NCBI GenBank assembly: GCA_001692895.1
Contig: KV748201.1
Span: 1,674,001-1,738,000, forward strand
Length of the DNA stretch: 64,000 bases
Origin: Cenococcum geophilum 1.58
Lineage: Eukaryota > Ascomycota > Dothideomycetes > Gloniales > Gloniaceae
Reading direction: 5' to 3'
Below are positions 20,518 to 33,100 of this stretch, one piece after another (the stretch's first letter is position 1; the number at the start of each line of letters is the position of its first letter). Under the pieces are notes generated by a model. That model was not told the origin of the DNA. It saw nothing but the letters and a program-made list of their open reading frames with translations, and did not search any database. The translations under genes were made by a program, and so were the position numbers.

Positions 20518-21300
20518 ATGACTTCTTAACAAGAAACCCCTCCCGTTATTATATCATCCGTTATCCTTGCAAGCCCAAACAATTGGGACGAATAGATTAA
20601 GGTCATTAAGTTAAAGCGAATAACAATTGTCTCTGGAAGTACGTTAACCTATTAACACCTAAGACCGATCTGCCATAGCTTAAAGAACCTATTTGAGCCT
20701 TACCTAAGGATGCCAATAGCCGGGGGAAGACGAAGCTCGCAGAGCTAGATGAGGAGGAGAAGGAGGAGCTCTGTACGCTTAAAGCCGACCATAGGGATAA
20801 TATAAAGCTATATAGAAAACAGCTGTTAGCTCTTAATACGTTGCGCAGCTATATCCTAAGCTCTATCTCACGTACCTACCTCATCTATACGTTTAAATGC
20901 AATACTACCTATAACGTCTTAGTGTCTCTTAAGAAGAGAATTGTTCTAACTAACAGCGCCTAAAAGCTTTAAGCAGCCACCCAGTATGCAAGGCGTAAGA
21001 AAGCGCCTCGGAACCAGAACTTTAAGGTCTAGTTATAAGAGTAGGAGACGGTATACACTAAGTGTAAGGAGCTAGATCTACCTAAGGTAGATAGTAATTA
21101 TTCGGTAAAAGACTTCGCATATATAATTAAATCTATTATACCAAGCTGGTCAGAATATTAGAAGAATTAGCTTAAAAGGCTTAAGTGGAAGGAGAAGAAG
21201 CTTCCTACCTTCTTTAAACTGGTTAAAATATACCGAAACCACCGTCGTACGGAGCTTGCCTAGAAGGGCAAAACCGGGGGAATATTAGCTTCCTTCTTAA
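20518..21300 (+). pseudogene. Copia gag remnant
   Basis: ATG at 20518 followed by readable Copia gag segments: N-N-W-D-E-W-I near the start, Y-T-K-C-K-E-L-D-L-P around 21054-21085, S-W-S-E-Y around 21148, and K-T-G-G-I-L-A-S-F near the end. Stops replace Gln/Trp codons. It forms the nucleocapsid in living elements. Truncated at the junction with the LINE. Confidence 0.7.
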
Positions 21301-22067
21301 GAAGTGCTATAGCCATTCGCTTATACCCGCCTATTATACTTTAAAGGTAGGCTATTTAGACCTTTTAGAGTAGTTTAAGGAGCGATTTAGGGGGGCTTTT
21401 CTTAGTTTCTCTAATAGCCCAGATACTGGACCTATATATTATAGTTAGCCAGACAACTACTATATATAGTAGTTGTGACCTCTAAAAGCATGGACCCTAT
21501 ATAGAATTAACAATCCTAGATAATGCAATATACTATACTTAGTCCTTATAAGCCGCTTACGCCGCATATACGCTCTACTAGAGCTTATTATTTACCCATA
21601 CTTCTAGTACCCTTAGGCCCTAAACTAGTTAACCCCTAAAGCCTTAGATATAAATTATATGCTAAAGATCTATAAATTAGTTACGTTTTCTTATAAAATA
21701 GATTAGCTAGTATTTCTCTAGTAAGAATTAGACTCTATATCGTCCTACCTATTTAATATAGGTATTATAGGCTTTCTCTAGTATTCTGCAATTCTTTACG
21801 GCTATTAGCCCGTATATAATTAGGTTTATATTATTAATAAAGTCTATCCCTTAAGTCGCCCCTTTCTTAAAGAAGTTAAGTAGGTTACTTATAAAGAAAA
21901 GAAAAAGTATAGGCGAGAGGGGTAATCCTTATAGTATTTCTATTATAATTGCGATAGGGAAGCTCTAGTATCTACTAAAGACCAGTAATATTTCTTTCTG
22001 GCCTATAAACCCTTAAATAAATTATATAATCTATTCTAGAAAGCTCTTTACCCTAAGGATATATAGG
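21301..22067 (-). pseudogene. LINE ORF2: RT core and C-terminal region
   Basis: Minus-strand motifs: G-L-P-L-S-P-I-L-F (about 21895-21930, RT motif 4), F-I-N-N-I-N-L-I-I-Y-G (21810-21841, the F-x-D-D box with both Asp codons now Asn), N-C-R-I-L-E-K-A, then L-E-V-W-V-N-N-K-L and a region matching the part of Tad-like ORF2 after the RT. Many stops. It ends at the border with the Copia gag fragment. Confidence 0.8.
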
Positions 22068-22437
22068 TGTTACGGAGTAAGTATAAGCGACGATAATATA
22101 TAGCAAGGTAGATATTATTAAGCTATATACATAAACTGTATAAAGAGGTTAAGACGTTACGTAAGGAAAGAAGGTAGGAAAATGGGAAGAAAGGGCGTAT
22201 ATCGTTAACTTAGTTGCTTGGTTAATACGTATATAGGAAGAATAGGGTTTAGGTTATAGTCCTAGTAGAACTTAGCAGAATTTGGTGGAACTTAGCAGAA
22301 TATAGCAGAATACCGTAGATTACCGTTAGATTGCCATCAGATTACCGTTAAATTACCATTCTATAGTTAGTCTCTAATTGCTAAGTTAATAGAAATAGGT
22401 AGACGTATACAAGGTGTCACGGGGGTATCCCATAATA
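22068..22437 (-). repeat. Gypsy A 3' LTR (left end)
   Basis: TGTTACGGAGTAAG ... CCCATAATA on the plus strand, 370 bp, the same length as the other LTR. It contains short internal repeats: CTTAGCAGAAT-type units (about 22265-22310) and GATTACCGTTA-type units (about 22317-22360). The end is RIP-altered from a likely CGTAACA. Confidence 0.92.
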
Positions 22438-22449
22438 GTACCCCCCCTT

Positions 22450-25030
22450 TAAACTTAAGCTTCTGCGAAATAGGGCTATAGTAGTTCTGGGTAGAGTTTG
22501 TAAAAGTCTTCTACGGCTTATATAAGTCCTATAGAGTTAACGGGTTCCCATAAGGACTTAGTAAAGCCTCTCCATTTTATAAGGTATATATATTAGCGTT
22601 TCCGTTTATTATACTTAATATCATTAATTCTTTTAATAAAGTACTCGTTCTTACCATCCACTTTAACTAGTAGGGGAGGGTCTTATATCTATTTAGGCAG
22701 GGCGTTTAATACGGGGGCAGTAGGGTAGAGGACTAACGTATAGAATACGGGGTAGATTTTAACCGTATTAGGGAGCTTCAGTTGGTATACATAAGGAGAG
22801 ATAATCTTTTCAACCTTATAAGGGCTAGCGTTCTTCTAATTAAGTTTCTTAGTAGGTCGTTTTGTGTTTAGATTTCTTATATCTAGCTAGATAAAATTAC
22901 CAATTTAGTAGGCCGGTGCTAGGGTTTATTTCTTATTTGCTGCGGCTTTATAGACAGATTAAGCCCATATTATCTCATCAGTAAAGAACTGTTATAGTTC
23001 CTCTATCTTCTCTACGAATTTATTTACTTCTGCGACTTATAAGGCGTAATAAGCGGGGTAAGGAACATTACTAAAGGGTTTAAAACCTATTTATAGGTAC
23101 TAGCCGTAATTGGCTAGGAACAGGGAGACTTTCGTGGTTTTTAAGACGGAGTTATTTATAGTAAACTTGGCGAATATAAGCCAGTTAATCTAGTTATTCT
23201 ATAAATACGACATATATATCCGAATATATTATTCTATTATAGCATTTACGCGTTCTATTTGGCCATCCGTTTCTAGGTAATACGTAATAGATAATAGTGC
23301 TTTAATGCGGAGTTAAGTAATTAGTTCTTTCTAAAATACTAAAATAAACTAACTACCTTTATCGGAGATAATCGTTTTGGGGAGTCTATGGAGCTTCTAT
23401 ATATAATCTAAGAATAGTTAGGCAATAGCAGGCGTTAATATATTAGGGTAGGCGATCAAGTATCTTATTTTAGATAGTCGGTCTACAACTACTATAATAT
23501 TCGTACAGCCTCTACTCTTAGGAAGGTTAATAATAAAGTCAATTATGATATCCTTCTATCTTCGGTCTAGAACAGGTAGTAGCTTTAAAAGACCGTTATA
23601 CGTCTTATGCGAGGCTTTAGCTCGTTAGTAGGTATAGCAGCTAGAGATATACCTTTATATTATATTATACATATTCGGCTAATAATACTCCCGTTAGAGT
23701 AGTTCTAGGGTCTTTCCTTAGCCCGGGTGGCCGGCGACAGGTAAATCGTATACGTGTTTAAGGAGTTTAAGCTTAAGCTTATTATAATTAGGGATAACTA
23801 GACGGTTCTAGTAATACAAGCGGTTTCCGCGGGCTTTGCATTTACTTAAAGAAATCTTTTTAGAGCGTCTAATGCTATCTTATATTAGCTTAAGCGTCTC
23901 TTAAATAAACTTATTATTTAGGTATTTGTTAAATATAATCTATTTAATTAATCGATTAGTTATTTCAAGGACGTATACTATAAGATCTTTAGTAGGAGGG
24001 TTAAATAGTTTAGGGCGAAGCAGGGTCTGGTTTTAGTAAGAGCGCGCTTTTTCTAAGGCTGGCGCATCTTATAAGCGTTAGGTTAGGGTATTAGGCTTCT
24101 AGCCTTAAACGCCTAGGCAGTACGTAATTAAGAATTAAAAATAAGACTGATATTCTAACTAGCGGGCCTAATAATAACTTAGCTATTTCGTGGTTATAAA
24201 GTACTATAGGTTCTTATAGTCGCTAAGGACCTTAATCGGAAATCTAGCGCCTTCTAGTTTGGGTTGCTATTATTTAAAACATCTAATAATAGCTAACGAT
24301 TCCTTATCGTAGATCTTATAGTTGCATTTAGCTAGGCTTAGTCGTTTTAAGAAGTATACTATAGGGTGTAATACTCCATCCTCGTTATATTAAGACAGGG
24401 TGCCTCTAATAACGTAGTTAGATAAGTCGGCTTTTACAACACTTATTCGGTTTAGGTTAAAGTATTAGAGCATAGGCGCAGTAGTAAATATAACCTTTAA
24501 ATAGGTAAAGGCCTTCTTATATTCCTTATTAAAGACAAAAACTTTATCCTTTTAGGTTAGAGCTATAAGGGGTAAAACCAGGGCGGAGAAGTTATTAATA
24601 AACCGTTAGTAGAAATTAGCAAATCCTATAAAGGCTCTTACGTCCTTAGCATTCTTGGGTTCTTACTAGTTTATAATTGCTTTAACTTTCTTTAGGTCCA
24701 TTTATATACCGTTTATAGAAATAAGGAGTCTAAGGTATAAAACTTCCATTTTATAAAACTCGCATTTATCTATATCTAATTATAGACTAGCTCCGTATAG
24801 GGCTTATAGGATAAAATTAACATATTTCCGATATTTAGTTAGGTTATTACTATATATTAGGATATCGTTAATATAAGCAGTACAGAAGATGTCTAGGTAG
24901 GGGCGTAGGGTATTATTTATATAATATTAAAACGAGCTCGGAGCGTTTATAAGGCCAAAGGGTATTACTAAGTACTTAAATAGTCCATATTGGGTATAAA
25001 ATACAGTAAGCCATTTATCCCTTTTTATAA
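22450..25030 (-). pseudogene. Gypsy A pol: RT C-terminal part, RNase H, integrase
   Basis: Minus strand. RT catalytic box Y-I-N-D (24864-24875) with the first Asp changed to Asn. RNase H around 23950-24550. Integrase core near 23300-23540, with N-I-x-V-V-V-D-R-like and I-I-S-D-K-G-like segments. C-terminal integrase at about 22500-22900. Stops in nearly every line. The upstream half of the RT continues at 27192 beyond the LINE insertion. Confidence 0.82.
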
Positions 25031-25041
25031 TGCGGAGACGG
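25031..25041. repeat. Target-site duplication of the ORF1-only LINE
   Basis: TGCGGAGACGG, repeated exactly at 27181-27191 right after the A-rich tail. Removing the element and one copy restores the RT frame of Gypsy A (F-N-R-L-R-I-I-K-R-D-K-W on the minus strand). Confidence 0.92.
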
Positions 25042-27180
25042 GAACCTTTACCGCACATGCAACCTTACCAAAAGGTAGCGCCACACTTCAAAACTTACGC
25101 ATACCCATCTTACTATCAAAAACAATCGATTTTCCAACTTTTAAGACTTAATTCCTACTGCCTAGCGAGCTAGAGGTGGATTTATTTGTCGTTTTACCCC
25201 CTTTCCCCCAACAAAAAATTCTTCTTAGGGGTGGTCCTAGCTTATAAGCAAGGCACGGACAGGAACACCAAAACTAAATACCAAAACTACGAAATATAGA
25301 GGCTAGATTTTCTACTACCTTTCAGCCTAATCTCCCCAGAAATCTTCTAGTAGGATTAGTAAGGAGAANGGGTATAAGGATAGTAAAACTAGGAACCCCT
25401 ATATAAGATACAAAATGCCAAGGCCTAATAGGTCTAAAAAAAACCTCCTATAGAAATAAGTGATGAAGGCTCTACATCTACTTATTCTCCCCCTTCTCCT
25501 TCTCCTGGCCTAATTAGGGCAGGAGAAAAAAGAAGACATCCTCAGTCTTCTCCTAAAAAAGAAAACCAAAAACCTATAAAAAAAGACAATAAAACTAATA
25601 ACTACTACGGATAATACGGATGATATACCCTCCTATTCCTTTTCTCCAGGACAACATCTAAGCTTCGCTTTAGAAAGCCTAACCCAGGCCTATAAAGGGC
25701 TAGAAGAAGAAGAAGAAGAAGAAAGAGAAGGAATAAAAGAACAAGTTAAATAGCTAGTGTACTATACACGAAGTATCCTATTAGGAGAAAATCCCTTTAC
25801 ACAAGAAGAAGAAGAAGAAGAAGAAAAAAAAAGAAAAAGAGATGACAAACGATGTCCTAAAAGGACTAGTAGAAGAAGTAAGAGCTCTCCGTAAGGAGGT
25901 AGCTCCTATTAAAGAAACCTACACAGAGAGGCTAAAGAAGGACCTCCCTTCTTCTTCATCCTCACTACCTTCCTCATTAATACCATCTCCTACCCCTTCT
26001 ACTTCTACTAGAAGTAAGAAAAAACAGCTATAAGAAAGGAAGCTAGTCNTAATTANAGACGAAAAGNACTAACCNCTANATACCTTCTCTATANNAAACA
26101 AAGTTAATTAACTATTTGCATCAAAATTGCAAGTAAAAAAGCCAGTTTTAGCATCTATAGCTAAAACAAAAGGAAAATAAAATATTCTCCTTATAACTAC
26201 AGAAGAGTATAATGCAGATTTCTTGGTCAAATATAAGGAGATCTGGCATAACTGCTTTACCTTTTAAAGAGAACAAAAACTAGAACCATAGGTTTAAATT
26301 ATAGCCCACGGGGTTCCTACCCTACCTTTCCTAGGAGAAGGGGGCTCTAAGCTCCTAAAGGAAGAAATTGAGACCTTTAATCCTATAAGGATATAAGGAC
26401 TACCTAGATGGATCTTATCTAGTATAAAAAGACACGATCTATAGACTAGATTTGGCTCTATAGTTTTTACTATAGAGAACGAAGAACAAAGACAAGAAAT
26501 CCTTAAGTAAAAAGAGATATCAATTGCAGGTACAGCTACTAAGGTAGTAAAATACCTCGAAGTCTCTCCTACTACGCAGTGTACGAGCTGCTAAAAATTT
26601 GGCCATATAGGAGACAGGTGCTCTACTAGGGCCTGCAGATACTGTGCGGCTGCACATTTATCTAAAGACCATTTCTGTTCTACCTGTATAATAACAGGCA
26701 AGCCTTGCTAGCATACCACCCCTCTTTGCATTAATTGTAAAGAAAAACACTTTGCTAATAGTAAAGACTGTGAGACTCTTAAAGCTGCTAAACTAGTACG
26801 CGAAGAAGATTCTATGGAAGAATAAAAACAGATAGGATTCTAGAAGGAGGCAACTCCTACTAGGCTCTTAAAAAGATATTAGAGAGCAAAAGGATAGAAA
26901 TAAATTGCAAAAGGATAGGGACAGGGGTTAGGATTTCTTATAGTTTTTCTTACCATCTTCTCATTCCCTAGTAGTTGTAGTATCTTAGTATTTTACTAGG
27001 AAACTATAAACTCCTAATTTAGGGGTTTATAAACTACTAGGACATAGCTACTAGTACATATTAAGCTGCCTAGAAAGGATTTATGTATATAAAACTATAG
27101 CGCCATAGCCTAAGGCTGCATGCGCAGTATTGTACGTAGTATAATACAACCGGATAATAATAAAAAATAAAAAATAAAAA
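25042..27180 (+). mobile_element. ORF1-only LINE (Tad-like), copy 2, with exact TSD
   Basis: About 2.1 kb: a 5' leader, a gag-like ORF1 (25415 to about 26830), a roughly 330-bp 3' region, and the tail GGATAATAATAAAAAATAAA... The 11-bp TSD shows it moved as a unit by target-primed reverse transcription. It lacks ORF2, and the ORF1-to-tail arrangement is the same in the copy at 2151-3211, so this is a family structure rather than a one-off deletion. It presumably depended on another LINE for RT. Confidence 0.85.
25415..26830 (+). pseudogene. LINE ORF1 (gag-like) with CCHC zinc knuckles
   Basis: Likely start ATG at 25415 (M-P-R-P-N-R-S-K-K-N). Early motif P-P-I-E-I-S-D-E-G-S-T-S, a Glu-rich stretch (25700-25740 and 25805-25830), and an open block 25842-26033 with a coiled Val/Glu/Leu segment and a Ser/Pro-rich tail. 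C-terminal zinc-binding cluster: C-T-S-C-x-K-F-G-H-I-G-D-R-C (about 26581-26622), then C-R-Y-C and C-I-N-C motifs up to 26770. Small frameshifts, stops and a few undetermined bases (25370, 26049-26095). ORF1 proteins bind LINE RNA. Confidence 0.75.
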
Positions 27181-27191
27181 TGCGGAGACGG

Positions 27192-28600
27192 TTAAATATA
27201 GAAATAATATTAAGCTTTATGTAGTAACAAGCCTTACTTAGTCGGTTTAGCGTCTCTTATATTAACGGGATGGGATATTAGTTCTTAACGGTAACGGCGT
27301 TAAGGGCTTAGTAGTCTACATAGAAGCGCAGACTGCCGCTAGGTTTCTTAACGAAGATTACTAGTACGGCCATAGGCGATAAGCTTGCTCTAATAAATCC
27401 TTTACTTAGGTTCTCGTCTAAATACTTTTATAGCACTTAGAGTTTATTTTAGGACATCCTGTATAAGGGTCTAAATCCAGGCTGCTTTCCTTCTTTGAGT
27501 ATAATCTTATGGTCATATAATTGGTGTTTTAGTAGCTTATTGGCTTCCTTTCGTAAGAATGCATCTAGGCGATAATAATACTCTATTGGTACCTTCGTAG
27601 CAGGGTTAGTGTGCTTCTTTAGTGCTAAGGCCTTTTTAATATCGGCCATTATAACAGCGAAGATCGTATACTCGGGTTTCTTAGCAAGTTGCGCTAGCGG
27701 GGTAGCTCTAATTATATAGATATCTAGGGTGCCGAGCTCGCTCAAATTATCTATAGTTTCTTATTCGGGTTTAAGTTCGGTATTAGGTACAGAGTTAGTA
27801 TTAGATTTAGGTTCAGGTTCTTTAAGAATCCTTTTTATAGTAGAATACTAGTCCTTTTAGTATTTTCATATATGGAGCTTAAGCTTTTGCTTAGCTCGGG
27901 GCGGTGCAGTACTTAGTAATAACTTATGGAATTCAGTAGAGTTTTCGGATCCTTAGTAGATATTAGTAAAATTCTTAAGCGTAGAGTAGGCATTAGTAGA
28001 GATCTTACGTCGGTAGAATTTAGTAGAATTCCTAGGTTAGTAGAATTTAGTAAATTTCTTAGGTACGGGATAGATAGTTATAGAAAATTTAAACTAGTAG
28101 ATCATAGTAGATTTTTTAGATTTTAGTTTTAGGTCTAAGTAGTAAGTTATAAGGCACTTCTACTTGCAACAGGAGGCGGTAAATAGAAGCTTAAGGTTAT
28201 CCTAATTAATAGTTACCTTATATAGCTTTATCTAGGGTTGTCTAAGGATTACTAAGTAACCTAGGGTGGTAACGGAAAGTTTAATTTATTCTTCGTAGTT
28301 TAGGTATCGGAGTCTTAGGAATACTATATAGGTAATACAGCCTAAAATAGTGCGTTTACTATTAAATCCAAATACGTCAATATGCCAGTTAAGGGGGGTT
28401 AGGGTAAAACCATTATTTTACGCAAAGATCTTATTAATAAATCCTATACCGCTAGCTCCTATATTAATTAGGATTTAAGCATTAGCCTATTAACTATTCT
28501 GCCAAAGACGGCAGTTAATAGTTATGCTACGGTCCTAAGAGTCAGAGTTCATAACGTTAAATGCGTTTAATGAGATCCTATAGCAGAGCCGTCCTAGAGA
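27192..28600 (-). pseudogene. Gypsy A pol: protease region and N-terminal RT
   Basis: Minus strand. An open block at 27449-27745 encodes the linker before RT, with segments such as V-P-I-E-Y-Y-Y-R-L-D-A-F, K-E-A-N-K-L and Y-D-H-K-I-I-L-K-E-G-K-Q-P-G-F, typical of fungal Gypsy pol. RT motif F-Y-V-D-Y lies near 27320, followed by A-L-N-A-V-T-V-K-N and Y-P-I-P-L-I. A minisatellite-like stretch of TAGTAGAATTTAG (about 27925-28080) sits upstream. Confidence 0.78.
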
Positions 28601-28699
28601 GCGACTTAGCTCTAAAACCTTCCTTTTAGAGACGATTAGGGTGGGGTTCTTATAGGACGTTAGCTGTAGCTTCGTCCTTATAAATAGTACTTATTAAAT

Positions 28700-29762
28700 G
28701 CAGGGCTGGAACTAAATAGAGATTAGGGACGATAACTAGAAGATTAACACGGTAAACGGCTACTAGTATTAGCCGTTTGTAATTTATATTTAGGCATAGG
28801 GACAGAGCAGTAGTTAGAGAGGTAAGAGCTACTTCTATATTTAAAGCAGAGGCCTAGCTTAATACGTCGTTTTTATTTAAAGAACCCTAGTAGGGCGTAC
28901 CCTAGGGTCCTAGTGTTAATATCTATAGCGTTAGGGTGCTTAGGCTAAGATAATAACTTAGTAGACGTTTATAGGGTTGCCGTATTATATTATAGAGCAG
29001 GCTTCGGTGTTAGGCGTAGTATATTATTATATTATTTATTAATAACATTTGCGTAGGCATTAAGGGCTCCTAATAGGTCTACGCCTATTAGGAAGGTTTT
29101 TAGTTCAGGACTTAGGGATTTAATAAGGCTGTTAATTAGTGCGGAGTTATTCTAGCCTATTTCCTTTACGTAACGGTTAAATTTAAAAAAGTATACTAGG
29201 AAACTTTTCGTTCCTTAAGTTATATAGTTTATCTTTCTTTAAGCAATAGCTTAGCGGTTTAGGTTACTATATGTAGCTTTAAGAAGTACAACTAGGCTTT
29301 ATACTAAGTTTAGCTAAAGCGGTTTAATAAGGTTAGCTATATCTCCTCCTAGTTAACTTAGGGCGTAATAGAGTTAGTTAGCTTTAGTTAAGTAACAGTT
29401 AGCGTTACTAGTTAGCTTATTTTTAAGCTAGCTTAGAAATAATTAGAGCTCTTATTGTTTACTAATAAATACTAGGGGATCTAGTAGTCGTTTAGATCGT
29501 TTTAGTATAGTAGTTAGCTTAAGGTAAGTAGCTACTATAGGTTTAGGGCTCGCGTTCCACGTGTTTATTTCTAGAGATAGCGTTTAGTCTTAAGGTCCTA
29601 GCGTGGGCATCTTAAGGGTGCGGACTTCCTCTTAGAGGTCCTTAATTAATTACTAGTATTATACTTCTTATTCGGCTTATTATTAATTTAAAGTGGCTTA
29701 GTTCTATTTAAGGGCGTCTATAAAAGACTTTTATATCCCTACTAATTATTCTTAGAGTACGG
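28700..29762 (-). pseudogene. Gypsy A gag remnant (main part)
   Basis: Minus-strand sequence between the protease region and the Copia H insertion. The gag start lies on the other side of Copia H: 36202-36277 reads M-Q-N-E-P-E-A-P-I-M-A-A-G-I on the minus strand, and removing Copia H with one GATAT copy continues in frame as I-S-V-L-x-E. Multiple RIP stops. Confidence 0.75.
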
Positions 29763-29766
29763 ATAT

Positions 29767-29929
29767 TGTCAGATAATCTATATTCTCTATAGCGTAGGAC
29801 GTGCACGAGTCACGTACACGGGGCCCGTGCTTTATAAATATCTTCATCTAAGCCCAGGGGCCCTAGATCAAGATTATCAATCAATTAACCCATTTCATCA
29901 ATGAATAGCTCTATATGAGTTATCTGACA
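29767..29929 (+). repeat. Copia H 5' LTR
   Basis: 163 bp, TGTCAGATAATC ... GAGTTATCTGACA. A GC-rich palindromic core GCACGGGGCCCGTGC-like stretch occupies its first half, followed by a TTTATAAATA box that may be the promoter. Confidence 0.93.
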
Positions 29930-29940
29930 GTTATAAGCCC
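29930..29940 (+). other. Copia H primer-binding site (RIP-altered)
   Basis: GTTATAAGCCC directly after the LTR; one transition from GTTATGAGCCC at 20421. Complementary to the initiator tRNA-Met anticodon arm, as in half-tRNA-primed Copia elements. Confidence 0.65.
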
Positions 29941-30070
29941 GGTCCGCCGACACAAGAAGCTATTTAGCTATTACTTAATTATTTAAAGAAATTCTACCTC
30001 ATCGTCAGACTCTGACACCTTATTGTCACAAGACGACCCTAATCGAAATCCTACTTTAATTGTCACAGGA

Positions 30071-30110
30071 CGAGATTCCATGAGATTCCACGAGATTCCA
30101 CGAGATTCCA
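30071..30110 (+). repeat. 10-bp tandem repeat in the Copia H leader
   Basis: Four exact or near-exact units of CGAGATTCCA. Around it GTCACARGACGA and GTCAAAGGACGA recur (30030-30130), so the whole leader is built of short related repeats. Non-coding. Confidence 0.85.
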
Positions 30111-30179
30111 CCTCAATCGTCAAAGGACGATCCTGACGACAAAAATACTATCTCAATTCCTCCTTTGCCTATCAGTTAA

Positions 30180-33100
30180 ATGACTCTACCAACTACCTTA
30201 TTAAACACGATCATCCTTAATAAGCCAGAAGACTGGGAATAATAGCTATGGCAACTCCGAGCCCTTGTAGATTAGTAAATTTAGGCCTATATTAACCCAG
30301 CTACAGAAGCACCTTAAGAAGGTCTACTTAAAAAACTACCTTATCTAAAGGTTACAGATTTTAATAAGAATGTAACCTTATATATATAGCTCTCGTTAAA
30401 TTAATAGAAAGCGTACGAGAATAGTAGACGATACTACGACTAGGATATAAAGTACTTCCTAAAATAGGAAGAGCATCTATAATAGATACGCACCTAGATT
30501 ACAACCACAGTATTAATTTAGAAGAAGCTACTGCTTAACCCTTCCTTAATAGTTAAAGAATGGCTATCCTAATTAAAGAAGAATATAGAACCTACCTTGT
30601 TGTTCGTTAGAAAGAAGGTATAACACCAGTATATAAAAGCCCTTAAGGGGTTTAAACACTTATTAAAATTAAATTAGTAGTTAGATTAATAGGAACACGT
30701 AATAGTACTAGAAGAGAAGTATAAGATCCCTTAAATATCCAATAAAATCTAGCTTTAAGATTTAGTAGAAGTTATTTAACCTTTTAACGACGCCTACTAT
30801 ATAAAGTATACTACCGAGTTAAATAACCTATAGAAGTTGAGATCTTCTAAATACCGTAGAGTAGTAAAGGAGCTACAAGAAGGACTTAGAACACCCTTAA
30901 AGAAAGCTAATACTACTATAAGAGGAAGTACCTTTAATGCAGACTTCGCAGAGTAAGCCATTAAGGATTACTCTAATACTACTAAAGGTTTACGAAGAGG
31001 AAGAGCCTTAGCATGTAATAGACGCTTAAAGAGAACCAGGATACTAGTAAATAAGGAGACGTCCTATAAAAAGCTAACGCCTAAGTGCTTAGTATGTGGA
31101 ATATAAGGACACTCCCTACGGGACTATTAGTGTTTATTTAAAGATAAGAGACCTGTAGGAGTTATAATAGGAGATGCGCGCATTAATAGGGCACTAAAGA
31201 AGGTAGAAAAGAATAAGAATCTCGCTAACTAAGTTACGAAGATTAGACTTAAAGAATAGGAAGATAAGGCTTAATAACGACAGGACGAGAGTTAGGAAGT
31301 TAAGATTAAGAGAGAAGCTAATGCGATATTCCTAGAATTGTATTACATAGGTTAAATCCATCTACTAAAGCTATTAACTATTCCTAACTTAGGAACCACT
31401 CTCTATATCTTTAATAACCTCCTTTATTTTTATAACTTTAGGAAAGCTCTAAGACTTAAATATATTATTGCTGGCAGCTTAGAAGTGCCTATACTAGGTT
31501 ATAGTAACGTTACTATCTAAGTCACAAAACTAGACAAGAGTAAGGGAATCCTACGTCTTAAGGACGTTGCCTTTTATACGGACTTTAATACAAATCTAGT
31601 ATTGTTTTATCTACTTTAAAAATAAGGGTACTACTAGGATAATAAAGGAGAGAATAATTTTCTAGTTTAAAAGGATAACTTAGTCCTATATTAAATGGAA
31701 GAACGTTATAGATAATAGACTATTAAATATGTCTAACTAGGAAGTCTATTAGCATTTAATATAAGCTAAATACTACGCTAACGGAAGCGTAGAGCATTAT
31801 TAAGAGACGCTTATCTAGATTTAAAAGGAGATATATATTTATAGTATTTGTGTCTAGGTTATCTAGGACCTATAAGCCTTTATTATTTAGGTCTTAACGC
31901 CTTAAAAGTTAAGCTTTAAGGCCTAAAGACGACGGAATGTTAATATTGTAGTCTTGCTAAAATTAAGCGTTAGGTCTTAAGAAGGTTCTTAAAATAAAAA
32001 ATTAATAAACCTTATCTTAACCTCTATATTAACTAGACTAATCTTAAGGAAGCGTATACCGGATTTATACGAGTTATACCTATCCATAATACCTACTTAG
32101 GAAGGTCCTTCCCGTACTTTATAACAACGCATAGTAAGAAGAAGGAGATACTATAGGTACTTAAAGATTTCGTCTAGTGGATTTGTCTAAGGTATAACCT
32201 TAAAGTTAACACTATTAGATTAGACAACGAGCTAGGGAAAAGGAGAACCCTTAAATGGCTACGGACTTAAGGGATTATATTTAAGCCTTTAGCGCTATAT
32301 ACCTAAGCTTAGAATAGTACCGCTAAACGCTTAGGGGGTATAATTATTAAGAGAGTATAAGTAATAAGAATTACTGCTAATCTACTACACGACCTATAGA
32401 ACGAGATAGTTAACTATACAGTTTACCTTTGAGATCGAACGCTACGGGAAAGTAACGGTTAGATATTGCTATATAAGAGGTTCTATACCTTCCTAGCTAA
32501 TAGGAGATTAAGAAAACCGTAACTGGAATACCTAAAAGCCTACGGCTGTAGGGTGTACGCGATAACGTCGGACGCCTAGCTAAGGAAGAAAAGGCTAAGT
32601 AAGCTAGATCCGCGAGCCCATATTAGCTATCTCGTCGGCTATAACTTTACTAATATTTATAGGATCTGGATCTTATATAAGGGTATCGTCATCTCTATAA
32701 GGGATATTATCTTTAATAAAAAGACGTTCTTTAATAGCAAGCGAATGGACATCTTAGAGGACCTATACGCTGAATTAGATATACTAATTAAGAAGATTTA
32801 ACTACCTAATACCTAGGCTAAGAATAAGGTCCTTCTAAAAGATAATAAAGAAGTATTTAAACCGTTAATTTAAGAGGAAGACGATAACGTTAATGAGCTA
32901 GTTTAAGCCTTTAATAAGTTAGCAGATCTTAAGCTTATAAGAGCTCTTAAAGATGCGTACTGTATACTACCTCTAACAAAAGAAGATAAAGAATCTCCAT
33001 ATACCTTTTACGTTGAGTATTTTACGAAGTTAGATATATAAGGTACTGATTAAGACGTCGCTTATTAAGCAGGAGATGCGTTTAATACTTAGGGGGTGTC

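Larger units (their letters stand above)
20181..21300 (+). mobile_element. Truncated Copia element (5' LTR plus gag)
   Basis: A 240-bp 5' LTR, a primer-binding site, an untranslated leader and a gag-like ORF, then an abrupt change around 21290-21310 into minus-strand LINE sequence. The 3' two-thirds (protease, integrase, RT, 3' LTR) are missing. The LTR is related to the solo LTR at 3578. Confidence 0.8.

Noticed and set aside
27926-28126. 66-codon plus-strand open frame
   Set aside because: Produced by a TAGTAGAATTTAG-type repeat stretch within the minus-strand Gypsy A pol; low-complexity chance frame.
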